Assembly: GCA_034437075.1 (NCBI GenBank)
Contig: DAOTVD010000008.1
Coordinates: 1-20,082, forward strand
Direction: 5' to 3'
Origin: DAOTVD01 sp034437075
GTDB taxonomy: Bacteria; Chloroflexota; Anaerolineae; Aggregatilineales; J027
Length of the DNA: 20,082 nt
The notes beneath the pieces were generated by a model, which saw only the letters and a list, made by a program, of their open reading frames with translations, was not told the origin of the DNA and searched no databases. This document shows positions 7,076 to 14,442 of this stretch, in pieces (the first letter of the stretch is position 1; each line of letters starts with the position of its first letter). Position numbers and translations under genes: made by a program.

Positions 7076-7105
7076 GGGACACAGGCGTGAAGCCTATGCT
7101 ATAAT
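7076..7105 (+). promoter_or_regulatory. Promoter of the MoxR-DUF58-TPR operon
   Basis: A perfect TATAAT (7100-7105) is preceded by GGGACA (7076-7081) with an 18-base spacer. Transcription from about 7112 leaves a 35-base leader that ends in a purine-rich GAGCAGG before the ATG at 7147. Confidence 0.65.
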
Positions 7106-7146
7106 TTAGGCGTTTGACCACATGCCCCATATAAAGAGCAGGCCCT

Positions 7147-8103
7147 ATGAATATTGTGCAAGCGATTGCAAATCGCCTTATCGAAAATGTCTCGCAAGTC
7201 ATTATCGGTAAGCAAAACGAAGTTCGGCTCATCGTGACCAGCTTTTTGTGTCGGGGTCACGTCTTGTTAGAAGATGTGCCCGGCGTTGGCAAGACCGTGA
7301 TGGCGAAAGCCATAGCCGCCTCCATCGGGGCGGAATTCCGGCGTATTCAGTTCACGCCCGATATGCTGCCTTCAGACGTGACGGGGGTCACGATCTTTAA
7401 CCAGAGCACCAATGAGTTCTCGTTTCGGGAGGGCCCCATCTTCTCGCAGATTGTCCTGACGGATGAGATCAACCGCGCGACGCCCAAAACCCAAGCCGCT
7501 TTGCTAGAAGCCATGGAAGAACGCCAGGTGACGGTCGATGGCGTCACGCATCCGCTCGCGAATCCGTTTTTGGTGCTCGCGACCCAGAATCCGATTGAAT
7601 ATGAAGGCACCTTCCAGCTACCCGAAGCCCAGCTAGACCGCTTCATCATGCGCGTTAAGCTAGGGTACCCGAAGCCCGCCGAAGAAATTAACATGCTAGA
7701 GAGCCAACAACGCGCTCATCCGCTCGAAACCTTGCAACAGGTGGCGAGCATTGAAGACTTACTCAATGCTCAGCAAGCCGTGCGCGAGGTGTATTCCAAT
7801 TACGACATCAAGCAATATATTGTTGATCTGGTGACGGCTACGCGCAACCATCCAGATGTGTACCTGGGGGCTAGCCCACGCGGGGCCTTGGCCCTTTTTC
7901 GTACGGCCCAAGCCTGGGCAGCCATGGAAGGGCGAGACTATATCATCCCCGATGATGTGAAGCCGATGGCCGAACCGACGCTGGCCCATCGCATCATCGT
8001 CGGGCCATCGGCACGCATCAAAGAGATTTCGTCGCGCAGCATTGTGCAACACGTCGTCAGTGGCACACCAATCCCTGGTGCGACGGTAGGCTCCCGCTAC
8101 TAA
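7147..8103 (+). CDS. MoxR-family AAA+ ATPase
   Basis: A 318-residue cytoplasmic AAA+ protein of the MoxR type, chaperone-like ATPases that act with a DUF58 and often a von Willebrand A protein. Visible elements are Walker A (EDVPGVGKT, 42-50), the GPIFSQIVLTDEINRA stretch with Walker B (VLTDE, 103-107), TPKTQAALLEAMEERQVTVDG insert helices, sensor 1 (LATQNP, 144-149), the arginine-finger region (LPEAQLDRF, 158-166) and the sensor 2 loop GASPRGALAL in the helical lid. All are intact, so it should hydrolyse ATP. The ATG at 7147 follows a leader with an AG-rich site. The DUF58 gene begins 12 bases downstream and a TPR gene follows, so the three form an operon. Confidence 0.95.
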   Translation: MNIVQAIANRLIENVSQVIIGKQNEVRLIVTSFLCRGHVLLEDVPGVGKTVMAKAIAASIGAEFRRIQFTPDMLPSDVTGVTIFNQSTNEFSFREGPIFSQIVLTDEINRATPKTQAALLEAMEERQVTVDGVTHPLANPFLVLATQNPIEYEGTFQLPEAQLDRFIMRVKLGYPKPAEEINMLESQQRAHPLETLQQVASIEDLLNAQQAVREVYSNYDIKQYIVDLVTATRNHPDVYLGASPRGALALFRTAQAWAAMEGRDYIIPDDVKPMAEPTLAHRIIVGPSARIKEISSRSIVQHVVSGTPIPGATVGSRY

Positions 8104-8115
8104 CGACGGTAGGTT

Positions 8116-9384
8116 ATGGCTAATCGACGTAATGCCATCTATTCTCTGATCATTCTGGCGCTGATGGCCGCCCTATGGACTGGCGACCGTTTTTTTTTCA
8201 ATCTGGCGTATGTGTTCGGGTTGCTGTTGCTAGGAGCATTTACTTGGTCGTGGCTGGCGGTGAACTGGGTGCGGATTGGTCGCCAAACCTTCGCCCAACG
8301 CGCACAAGTCGGGCGCTATTTCGATGAGCAATTTACCGTTTATAACACAGGCATCTTCCCCAAGCTATGGTTAGAAGTGCGCGATAATTCGACCTTACCC
8401 GGGCATCAGGCCAGCCATATCGTGCCCATTACCTTGCCCAAGCGCAGCTATCGCTGGAACGTGCACACACGCTGCACCCAGCGGGGTGTGTTTACCCTGG
8501 GGCCGATGACGATCAATAGCGGTGATCCTTTTGGGCTTTTCCAATTCCCACGCCATATTCCCGCTATATCGCGCATTATCGTGTACCCAGCAACCGTACC
8601 CGTCTATGAGTTTGCCTCGCCGGTCGGGCGTCTGGAGGGTGGGCAGGCCCTGCGCCGCCGCACCTTTGAAGTCACGACCAATGCAGCGGGCATTCGCGAT
8701 TATGCGCCGGGGGACAGCCTAAACCGCATTCATTGGAAGACCACCGCCCGCCGGGGCAAGCTGTATGTTAAAGAGTTCGAGCTTGATCCGCTCTCGGATG
8801 TGTGGATTTTTGTGGACTTCGACCGCAACACCTATGTATCCGCGCCTGGTGCGGGGGGCAGCCATCAGGCGGGGGGTACCTGGCAGCTACCATCCAACAC
8901 AGAAGAATATTGTGTGACTTGCGCCGCCTCTATCGGCGAATATTATATAGAGAAAGGCCGCGCGGTGGGCATGGTCGCCTACACCCCCGACCGGCAAGTG
9001 CTGCAACCTGACCGGGGCGAGCGCCAGCTTAGCAATATTTTGGAAGTGCTGGCCCTGGCCAAAAGTGGAACAGATAAGACATTGCAGTATATGTTGGCCA
9101 TCGATGCCGATTTGATAGGCCGTAGCAACACCTTGATTGTGGTCAGCGCCACGCTCGATACAAATTGGATCGGTGAAATTGAATTGTTGCGGCGTAAGGG
9201 GATGCACATCATCACGGTGATAGTCGATGCCACCAGCTTCGGCAGCCAACGCGGCGTATTTAGCGCGCTACATGCTCAGGTGGAGTCCGTCGGCGTGCCA
9301 GTGTATCCTGTAAAATTGTATGATAATTTAACCGAAACCCTGAGCCTGATCCCTGCCCGCCAGCGGAGCCCACAGAGAGGATAG
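8116..9384 (+). CDS. DUF58 domain membrane protein, MoxR partner
   Basis: A 422-residue protein. Two hydrophobic segments lie at the N-terminus (about 9-21 and 26-49), then a beta-rich region with the family block CTQRGVFTLGP..I.SGDPFGLF (120-142), then the DUF58 signature GIRDYAPGDSLNRIHWKTTA (192-211) followed by RRGKLYVKEFE and a von Willebrand A-like start WIFVDFD (230-236). DUF58 proteins are encoded with MoxR ATPases almost everywhere and are thought to be membrane-anchored substrates or adaptors of an envelope-stress or assembly function; the activity is not known. A run of nine T (8190-8198) encodes Arg-Phe-Phe-Phe between the two membrane helices. The gene is 12 bases after moxR and 4 bases before the TPR gene. 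Confidence 0.93.
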   Translation: MANRRNAIYSLIILALMAALWTGDRFFFNLAYVFGLLLLGAFTWSWLAVNWVRIGRQTFAQRAQVGRYFDEQFTVYNTGIFPKLWLEVRDNSTLPGHQASHIVPITLPKRSYRWNVHTRCTQRGVFTLGPMTINSGDPFGLFQFPRHIPAISRIIVYPATVPVYEFASPVGRLEGGQALRRRTFEVTTNAAGIRDYAPGDSLNRIHWKTTARRGKLYVKEFELDPLSDVWIFVDFDRNTYVSAPGAGGSHQAGGTWQLPSNTEEYCVTCAASIGEYYIEKGRAVGMVAYTPDRQVLQPDRGERQLSNILEVLALAKSGTDKTLQYMLAIDADLIGRSNTLIVVSATLDTNWIGEIELLRRKGMHIITVIVDATSFGSQRGVFSALHAQVESVGVPVYPVKLYDNLTETLSLIPARQRSPQRG

Positions 9385-9388
9385 TGAT

Positions 9389-10063
9389 ATGGCCGAAATT
9401 GAAGAAGGGATTATGATGGTCGTGCGCGATCGCCTGCGCGATGCGCAAGAAAAGCTACACGCAGCCGATTATGATGCCGCTATGGCCTTGGCCCACGAGG
9501 CGTTAGATAAGGCCCTGAATCAGAATCACAATCCATCTATCGCGGCGGCATATTATGGCATAGCGTCATTGATTTGGGCCAGCGGTGGCGACTCGGCCAA
9601 AGCGCATTATTACGCCGGCCTAGCCGCGCAGAACACCAAAGCCAATACCCAAACCGATTTATTGGTGCGTACGCTTGTCGCGCGTATTAAGGCCGCACGC
9701 GGGAATTATGAAGCGGCCATCCTGTTGAATGAAGACCTGCTGCGTTACTATTTTGAGACGAACGACTATAGCGGGATGGCGAATGTTTTGCGCAGCCTGG
9801 GGGATGTCTATTTCTCTATGGGGAATTACGCGAAAGCGACGGAACGGTATCACGAAAGCTTGCGCTTGTACACCAATGACCTACAAGAGCCGCTCAACCA
9901 TGCCGGGGTACTGGTTAGCTATGGGTCGCTGATGTATCAGCGCAGCGACACCCAACAAGCAGAAGCGTATTGGGATGAAGCCCAGCGCATAGCCGAGGCC
10001 CACGGCTTTCGGCATATCATCGAAGGGCTGGATAGCGCGCGGCGTGATCTGAACGAGGGATAA
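9389..10063 (+). CDS. Tetratricopeptide-repeat protein in the MoxR operon
   Basis: A 224-residue, soluble, almost wholly helical protein. Repeats of TPR type are visible: KLHAADYDAAMALAHEALDKA (about 22-42), a less regular pair in the middle (AAYYGIASLIWASGGDSAKAHYYAGLA and LLVRTLVARIKAARGNYEAAI), then NVLRSLGDVYFSMGNYAKATERYHESL (about 131-157), and a last one, VSYGSLMYQRSDTQQAEAYWDEA. There is no signal peptide. TPR arrays bind other proteins, so it is likely an adaptor for the MoxR/DUF58 pair. It starts four bases after the DUF58 stop, with AGAGAGGA (9374-9381) in the end of that gene as ribosome binding site. The transglutaminase-like gene that often follows DUF58 is absent here. Confidence 0.85.
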   Translation: MAEIEEGIMMVVRDRLRDAQEKLHAADYDAAMALAHEALDKALNQNHNPSIAAAYYGIASLIWASGGDSAKAHYYAGLAAQNTKANTQTDLLVRTLVARIKAARGNYEAAILLNEDLLRYYFETNDYSGMANVLRSLGDVYFSMGNYAKATERYHESLRLYTNDLQEPLNHAGVLVSYGSLMYQRSDTQQAEAYWDEAQRIAEAHGFRHIIEGLDSARRDLNEG

Positions 10064-10064
10064 G

Positions 10065-10093
10065 TTGTTTGGGGCTGGCCCCTGAGATATGAT
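10065..10093 (+). promoter_or_regulatory. Candidate promoter for the tandem cyclase gene
   Basis: TTGTTT (10065-10070) and TATGAT (10088-10093) are separated by 17 bases. It would give a leader of about 70 bases before the ATG at 10171. A small GGGGC-TG-GCCCC inverted repeat (10071-10082) lies in the spacer. Confidence 0.4.
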
Positions 10094-10170
10094 CAAAGCA
10101 TCGGTTGTGCTTGGCGCGGTCGATTACATGAAGCCAAAATAGTTAATGACACCGTAATGAGTAGCACGTT

Positions 10171-11937
10171 ATGACTGCCAGCCCAAATGATACACTCACC
10201 GATGACGATATCGCCTTCTTACAGGACATTATCCAAGCTCGCGATCATCTGGATATTGAGCAAGGCGCGCTGATTCTCCTGATGTTACACAATCAATATG
10301 CTCATGACGAAATTGCAGTGGCCATGCATATCGACCCACAAACCGTGGAACATTGGGCGTCTTTCTGGCAAACCCACACGGTGGCGGATTTGGCCTTGCT
10401 CAAAATCCGGGCTTTGGAGCCCCGTTTACGCCCACTCTTGCCTGCCGATTTATATGCCGATTTCTGGACAGACCCCAGCCAACTCACCTTAGAACGCTGC
10501 TTTAACCACCTGCGGACATTGCTTAAGATATTGCACGATCATGTACCCCAGCATGTGCGCGAACGCAGCGCGACGCCCGGGGATGTGGGCCATAAATGGA
10601 TGAGCAGCACTTTGCTCTTTACCGACCTAGCGGGCTTTACACCATTCATGGAAGCTCATGCCGTTGCCGGGGCCGAAGGCGCCGAGGGGTTGCTGACTAT
10701 CCTGAATCGCTATTTCGCTAAAATGATCGACATCATCAATCAATCGGGCGGCACGATGTTAGAATTCACAGGTGATGCCATCTTGGCTGAATTCCCGCGT
10801 CAAGAGGCTGCCGTTGATCTGGCAAGTGCCATCCGCGCGGGCTTACGTATGCAGCGCGCCATGGCCGACTTTCAAGACATCCAAACCCCACGTGGCGTTT
10901 TTTCATTGGGGATGCGGGTGGGGGTACACCGTGCGGAGTACCTCACGCTAGATATTGGCACGCCCAGCCGCATGGAACATGTCTTGCTGGGGGATGATGT
11001 GCGCCAGACCAAATTGGCCGAAGGCGCGGGGAAGATCGGCATCGTCTGCATTACGCAAGCGGCCTATGAGCAATTGGGCACGAGTAGCGAAGCGTTTGTG
11101 ATCCGCCAAAGTCCAAACCCAGGTTATTGGCTTATCTGGGACATGTACAATGCCGCAGACTTGGGCGACTATGATCTTACATCCACCGTGGGGCGGCGTT
11201 TCAAGGCGCCATTGCTCACCGAGCGCAACGTCCAGGCGTTGTCGCGCGAGATCGAAATGCTCGTACGAGATGCTGAGCCCTTGATGAGCTACCTGCCCGC
11301 GCGGGTCGTATCGATGTTGGTGGAAAATGCCGGAGAACGCCGCATCCCGCCCAATTTTCCCGTCTCGACCGTGCTCTTTGCCAAGTTGTTCGGGATCGCG
11401 GAAGCCGTCAAGACCATGGCAGCGGGGCATGAGAACACGCTGGCGCGTTTATTTTCGCGCGTCTTCACGCGCATTAATGCGGTTGTGGATCAGCAAGATG
11501 GCATCCTCAAAACAATCACCTATCAGGCCAGCGGCTCCGACATTCTTATTTTCTTCGGTGTGCCCAGTGAACGCCGTGATGATGTCGAACGCGCCGTACG
11601 CACCGCGATTGCTATCCGGGATATTGTCGCCCAAACCCCACCTTTGCTGATTGCCGACCAGGAAGTGCGGTTATCTGTGCGCATGGGGTTGGCCCGGGGG
11701 GCTGTCTTCGCGGCAGAGATCGGCTTGCCACGCGGACGACGGGAATACAACATCATCGGTGATGATGTGAATATCGCAGCCCGGCTAATGGGGCACCAAG
11801 AAACCGACTATGCTATTTTGGTATCACAAGCGGTATACAACCACACCAGTACCCTCTTTGATTGGGAATTGGTTGGGAGTATGGCGCTCAAAGGCAAAGC
11901 TCGTGAGATGCCAGTCTATGGCTTGCAAAATACCTAG
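10171..11937 (+). CDS. Tandem class III nucleotide cyclase (soluble adenylyl cyclase-like C1-C2) with HTH-like N-terminus
   Basis: A 588-residue soluble protein with two cyclase homology domains. C1 (about 145-305) has both metal-binding Asps (D152 in LFTDLAGFT, D202 in FTGDAIL), but lacks the Asn of the transition-state motif (GDDVRQTKLAEG instead of VNxAAR). C2 (about 395-560) has lost the first metal Asp (A404 in LFAKLFG), yet keeps a Lys (K447 in GILKTIT) and the Asn/Arg pair (N534 and R538 in GDDVNIAARL). The two halves therefore complement each other into one active site, as in mammalian sAC (ADCY10); the product is most likely cAMP. Residues 38-75 (AHDEIAVAMHIDPQTVEHW) look like a helix-turn-helix. 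There are no membrane segments. The start is ATG 10171, with a weak ribosome binding site. Cyclase assignment is firm; the sAC comparison is from memory of that sequence. Confidence 0.9.
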   Translation: MTASPNDTLTDDDIAFLQDIIQARDHLDIEQGALILLMLHNQYAHDEIAVAMHIDPQTVEHWASFWQTHTVADLALLKIRALEPRLRPLLPADLYADFWTDPSQLTLERCFNHLRTLLKILHDHVPQHVRERSATPGDVGHKWMSSTLLFTDLAGFTPFMEAHAVAGAEGAEGLLTILNRYFAKMIDIINQSGGTMLEFTGDAILAEFPRQEAAVDLASAIRAGLRMQRAMADFQDIQTPRGVFSLGMRVGVHRAEYLTLDIGTPSRMEHVLLGDDVRQTKLAEGAGKIGIVCITQAAYEQLGTSSEAFVIRQSPNPGYWLIWDMYNAADLGDYDLTSTVGRRFKAPLLTERNVQALSREIEMLVRDAEPLMSYLPARVVSMLVENAGERRIPPNFPVSTVLFAKLFGIAEAVKTMAAGHENTLARLFSRVFTRINAVVDQQDGILKTITYQASGSDILIFFGVPSERRDDVERAVRTAIAIRDIVAQTPPLLIADQEVRLSVRMGLARGAVFAAEIGLPRGRREYNIIGDDVNIAARLMGHQETDYAILVSQAVYNHTSTLFDWELVGSMALKGKAREMPVYGLQNT

Positions 11938-11946
11938 AATGCTATA

Positions 11947-11974
11947 TTGCGTTTTGGGGCATGGGCGCTACAAT
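11947..11974 (+). promoter_or_regulatory. Promoter of the nitrilase-like operon
   Basis: TTGCGT (11947-11952) and TACAAT (11969-11974) are separated by 16 bases, ten bases after the cyclase stop codon. A strong Shine-Dalgarno site, AAGGAG (12007-12012), lies five bases before the ATG at 12018. Confidence 0.55.
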
Positions 11975-12017
11975 AGACGGCTAAAGACTTGAACAACCGT
12001 TCGATTAAGGAGTTCTT

Positions 12018-12857
12018 ATGCGCGAAGTAACTGTCGCAACTGTGCAGTTCACCCCCAAATTGGGTGAGCCGGAAGAAAATCTTGTCAAAATGTCGGAGTT
12101 TGTCTCCAAAATTGCGTCGCAACAAAAAGTTGATCTGATTGTGTTCCCCGAATTGGCGACCACAGGCAACGAATTGGGCGTCAAATTTACTGAAGTCGCT
12201 CAACGCATCCCTGGCCCGACGGTGAACTTGCTTTCTCAACGGGCAGCGGAATACGGCGTGCATATCGCCTTTGGGATGGTCTCTAAAGAGCGGGTCGAAA
12301 GCATCATCTTTAACTCGGCGGTGCTGGTCGGCCCAGATGGCGAGCTTGTAGGGTCCTACAATAAGGTGCATCTACGTGGCGAGGAACGCATGGCCTTTCG
12401 TGAAGGCTTTAAGCTGCCCGTCTTCGAGACCGAAACCATCGGCACTGTCGGGCTGTTGTTGGGCTATGACCTGGCCTTTCCAGAAGTGGCGCGCGTGCTG
12501 GCGCTAGAAGGCGCGGAAATCATCTGCACTATGACCAACTGGGAATCTGAGCAGATGGACGAATACCGCCATTATATTAAAGCGCGCGCCTTCGAAAATT
12601 CGGTCTTTATGGCGGCAGCCAACCGGGTTGGCGAGGATGTGACGCTCAATTTCGGGGGCGAGAGCTCGATTATCGGGCCACGCGGCAAAACCTACGCCAG
12701 CCTAGCGCAGGAGAAGAATCCCGAAACCGGCAAACCCTCCGAGGGCTTCAGCGTCGCGCGTATTGACCTGGATGAAGTGCGGAAGTTCCGCGAGGAATTC
12801 CAGTTCTTGCAATCGCGCCAACCGACCGTGTATCGCACCATCGTGAAAAAATACTGA
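12018..12857 (+). CDS. Carbon-nitrogen hydrolase (nitrilase) family protein lacking the catalytic cysteine
   Basis: A 279-residue protein that covers the whole nitrilase fold. The general-base Glu (E45 in VFPELATTG) and catalytic Lys (K116 in SYNKVHLRGEE) are present, as is the Glu after the Lys loop. The nucleophile elbow, usually ICYDxxFPE, reads LLGYDLAFPE (147-156): Gly149, codon GGC at 12462-12464, takes the place of Cys. The only Cys is C170 (IICTMTNWE), on the strand after the elbow. Other parts are well kept (AEII.TMTNWES, HYIKARAFENSVFMAAANRVG, GGESSIIGPRGK), so the protein looks selected for and is not a decaying gene. It should not be a normal amidase or nitrilase. It may bind a ligand or partner, or use another residue. 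It has the best ribosome binding site in the window and heads an operon with two small membrane proteins and threonine aldolase. Confidence 0.9.
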   Translation: MREVTVATVQFTPKLGEPEENLVKMSEFVSKIASQQKVDLIVFPELATTGNELGVKFTEVAQRIPGPTVNLLSQRAAEYGVHIAFGMVSKERVESIIFNSAVLVGPDGELVGSYNKVHLRGEERMAFREGFKLPVFETETIGTVGLLLGYDLAFPEVARVLALEGAEIICTMTNWESEQMDEYRHYIKARAFENSVFMAAANRVGEDVTLNFGGESSIIGPRGKTYASLAQEKNPETGKPSEGFSVARIDLDEVRKFREEFQFLQSRQPTVYRTIVKKY

Positions 12858-12862
12858 TCGAC

Positions 12863-13141
12863 ATGCCTGACGAGTCGCCACCCAACCCAAGCCCAACGGC
12901 CAGCGTAGGCGCGCCCAGCGAACTGGCCGATGCCCATGAGATGCCCGGGTGCATCCAGGGTGCCGTGACGATGGTGTACGCGATTCCTTATTTTCTGTTT
13001 CGCGAATTGCCGACCCTGCCCCTAGATGTGCTCGTCTATGCCCATGAGCGGGGCGGGTGGCGCCTTGCCCTGGTGGCCCTGGCCGGGCAGCTTATCTTGT
13101 GTGGCGGGGTCTGTTGGGCAACATTCCAACTGATGACCTGA
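12863..13141 (+). CDS. Small Pro-rich membrane protein with VGAP-ELADA motif, paralogue 1
   Basis: I do not recognise the family of this 92-residue protein. Its first 14 residues are Pro/Ser-rich. The motif VGAPSELADAHEMP (15-28) follows, then a hydrophobic stretch (about 33-46), a polar middle with two Arg, and a Gly/Leu/Cys-rich membrane segment (about 68-88) close to the C-terminus. The next gene encodes the same motif and a similar Pro-rich start, so the two are diverged tandem copies of the N-terminal part. The ATG lies five bases after the nitrilase stop and has no clear ribosome binding site, which suggests translational coupling. Antisense frames across it repeat only its mirror image and are not genes. 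Confidence 0.65.
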   Translation: MPDESPPNPSPTASVGAPSELADAHEMPGCIQGAVTMVYAIPYFLFRELPTLPLDVLVYAHERGGWRLALVALAGQLILCGGVCWATFQLMT

Positions 13142-13159
13142 TTGCAAGGATAAATCACT

Positions 13160-13390
13160 ATGGATGAACCTGGCGATCTACCGCCTGTTAACCAGCCCGA
13201 ACCGCTCCCTGAGGATGCGCCCCCCCGCGTTGGCGCGCCAACTGAATTGGCCGATGCGCAGGAAATCCCTGAATGGATGGGCAATATCGTTAAGGCAGGC
13301 AGTTTTGGCCCGCTGGTGATCGGTTTGTTTTGTGGCGGACTGCCTTCATTGTGCGGTATTTTGGCCTGTATAGGCTGGTTCTTTATCTAA
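13160..13390 (+). CDS. Small Pro-rich membrane protein with VGAP-ELADA motif, paralogue 2
   Basis: A 76-residue protein of unknown family. An acidic Pro-rich start (MDEPGDLPPVNQPEPLPED) leads into VGAPTELADAQEIP (24-37), identical at 11 of 14 positions to the motif of the preceding protein. A short amphipathic piece follows (EWMGNIVKAG), then a single Gly/Cys-rich membrane segment that runs to the C-terminus (about 50-76). AAGGA at 13146-13150 lies nine bases before the ATG. The motif is better conserved between the two copies than the flanks, so it is the likely functional part, perhaps a docking or localisation peptide on the cytoplasmic side. The threonine aldolase gene follows 11 bases downstream. 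Confidence 0.65.
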   Translation: MDEPGDLPPVNQPEPLPEDAPPRVGAPTELADAQEIPEWMGNIVKAGSFGPLVIGLFCGGLPSLCGILACIGWFFI

Positions 13391-13401
13391 AGAGGTGCCG
13401 A

Positions 13402-14442
13402 ATGGATGTAATTGATTTACGTAGCGACACCGTTACACATCCCACCCCAGAGATGCGCCGCGCGATGGCCGAGGCGGATGTCGGTGACGATGTCTATGGC
13501 GAAGACCCCACCGTCAACGAATTACAACGCCGCGCAGCGCAGCAATTTGGCAAAGCAGCGGCTTTGCTGGTTAGCAGCGGCAGTATGGGTAATGTCGTTA
13601 GCTTGATGGCGCATTGCGGGCGGGGCGAACGTGTTATCATGGGCCAGCAATCACATACTAACCTCTACGAAGCGGGCAATCCGGCGACCTTGGGGGGTAT
13701 CCAAGCTTGGACGGTCCCCGTGCAACCGGATGGCACTTTATCCTTGGCGGATATTCGCGGCGGCATCCCGGCCTATCCTGACGACGCTCATTTTCCGCTA
13801 GCGCGCGCCGTATCGCTGGAAAATACCCAGGGTAGCCTGGGTGGTCAACCCATTCCGGCTAATTATATTGACGAAGTTGGCGCCTTATGCCGCCAGCACG
13901 ACCTAGCCTTACACATCGACGGCGCGCGGATTTTCAACGCGGCAGCGGCGCTAGATACCGATGTCGCCACGCTGACAGCCAGCGCGGATAGCGTGACCTT
14001 TTGCCTCTCTAAAGGACTTTGCGCGCCAGTCGGGTCGATTATCGTCGGTTCGGAAGATTTTATCATGCGGGCGCATCGCGTGCGCAAAGCCTTGGGCGGT
14101 GGCATGCGCCAAGCCGGGATCATCGCGGCGGCGGGGATCATCGCGCTCGAAGAGATGAGCGCACGGCTAGCCCAAGACCATGCCACCGCGCGGATGCTGG
14201 CCGCAGGGCTGAACGACCTTCCCGAATTTACGATTGATCTGCCGCGCGTGCGCACCAATATGTTCTTTTGCGACTATGCACCGGATGCGCGGCTCGGTTT
14301 GCCCGAACTGGCCGATAAATTGCGCGCGGATAATATTTGGCTACAGCCTAATCAGTATGGTTTTCGCGCGGTGACACATTATTGGATCACTGAAGCGCGG
14401 GTTGAGTTTGTGTTACAGCGCATCAAATACCATCTCTCATGA
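13402..14442 (+). CDS. ltaE: Low-specificity L-threonine aldolase
   Basis: A PLP-dependent fold-type I enzyme of 346 residues that splits L-threonine or L-allo-threonine into glycine and acetaldehyde. The N-terminus DLRSDTVTHPTPEMRRAM is the family hallmark. Then come GDDVYGEDPTVNEL, the phosphate-binding SSGSMGN (58-64), H85 (stacks on the cofactor ring), ENTQGSLGG, HIDGARIFNAA with D173 and R176, and the Schiff-base lysine K204 in FCLSKGLCAPVGS. Length and motifs are complete. The frame stays open back to 13330, but that part overlaps the preceding small gene; ATG 13402, with AGAGG at 13391-13395, is the start. Its stop overlaps the start of the next gene (ATGA at 14439-14442), so the two are translationally coupled. 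Confidence 0.95.
   Translation: MDVIDLRSDTVTHPTPEMRRAMAEADVGDDVYGEDPTVNELQRRAAQQFGKAAALLVSSGSMGNVVSLMAHCGRGERVIMGQQSHTNLYEAGNPATLGGIQAWTVPVQPDGTLSLADIRGGIPAYPDDAHFPLARAVSLENTQGSLGGQPIPANYIDEVGALCRQHDLALHIDGARIFNAAAALDTDVATLTASADSVTFCLSKGLCAPVGSIIVGSEDFIMRAHRVRKALGGGMRQAGIIAAAGIIALEEMSARLAQDHATARMLAAGLNDLPEFTIDLPRVRTNMFFCDYAPDARLGLPELADKLRADNIWLQPNQYGFRAVTHYWITEARVEFVLQRIKYHLS

Noticed and set aside
10948..11430. A 160-codon open frame on the minus strand inside the cyclase gene.
   Set aside because: It is antisense to conserved cyclase motifs and has no ribosome binding site or domain.
12692..13284. Several minus-strand frames around the small motif proteins with similar repeats (ASANSVGAP and ASASSLGAP).
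   Set aside because: The similarity is the mirror image of the shared plus-strand motif. The plus frames have ribosome binding or coupling signals and plausible membrane segments.
13330..13401. Upstream extension of the threonine aldolase frame.
   Set aside because: It lies inside the preceding small gene, lacks homology to the family N-terminus, and ATG 13402 has a good ribosome binding site.
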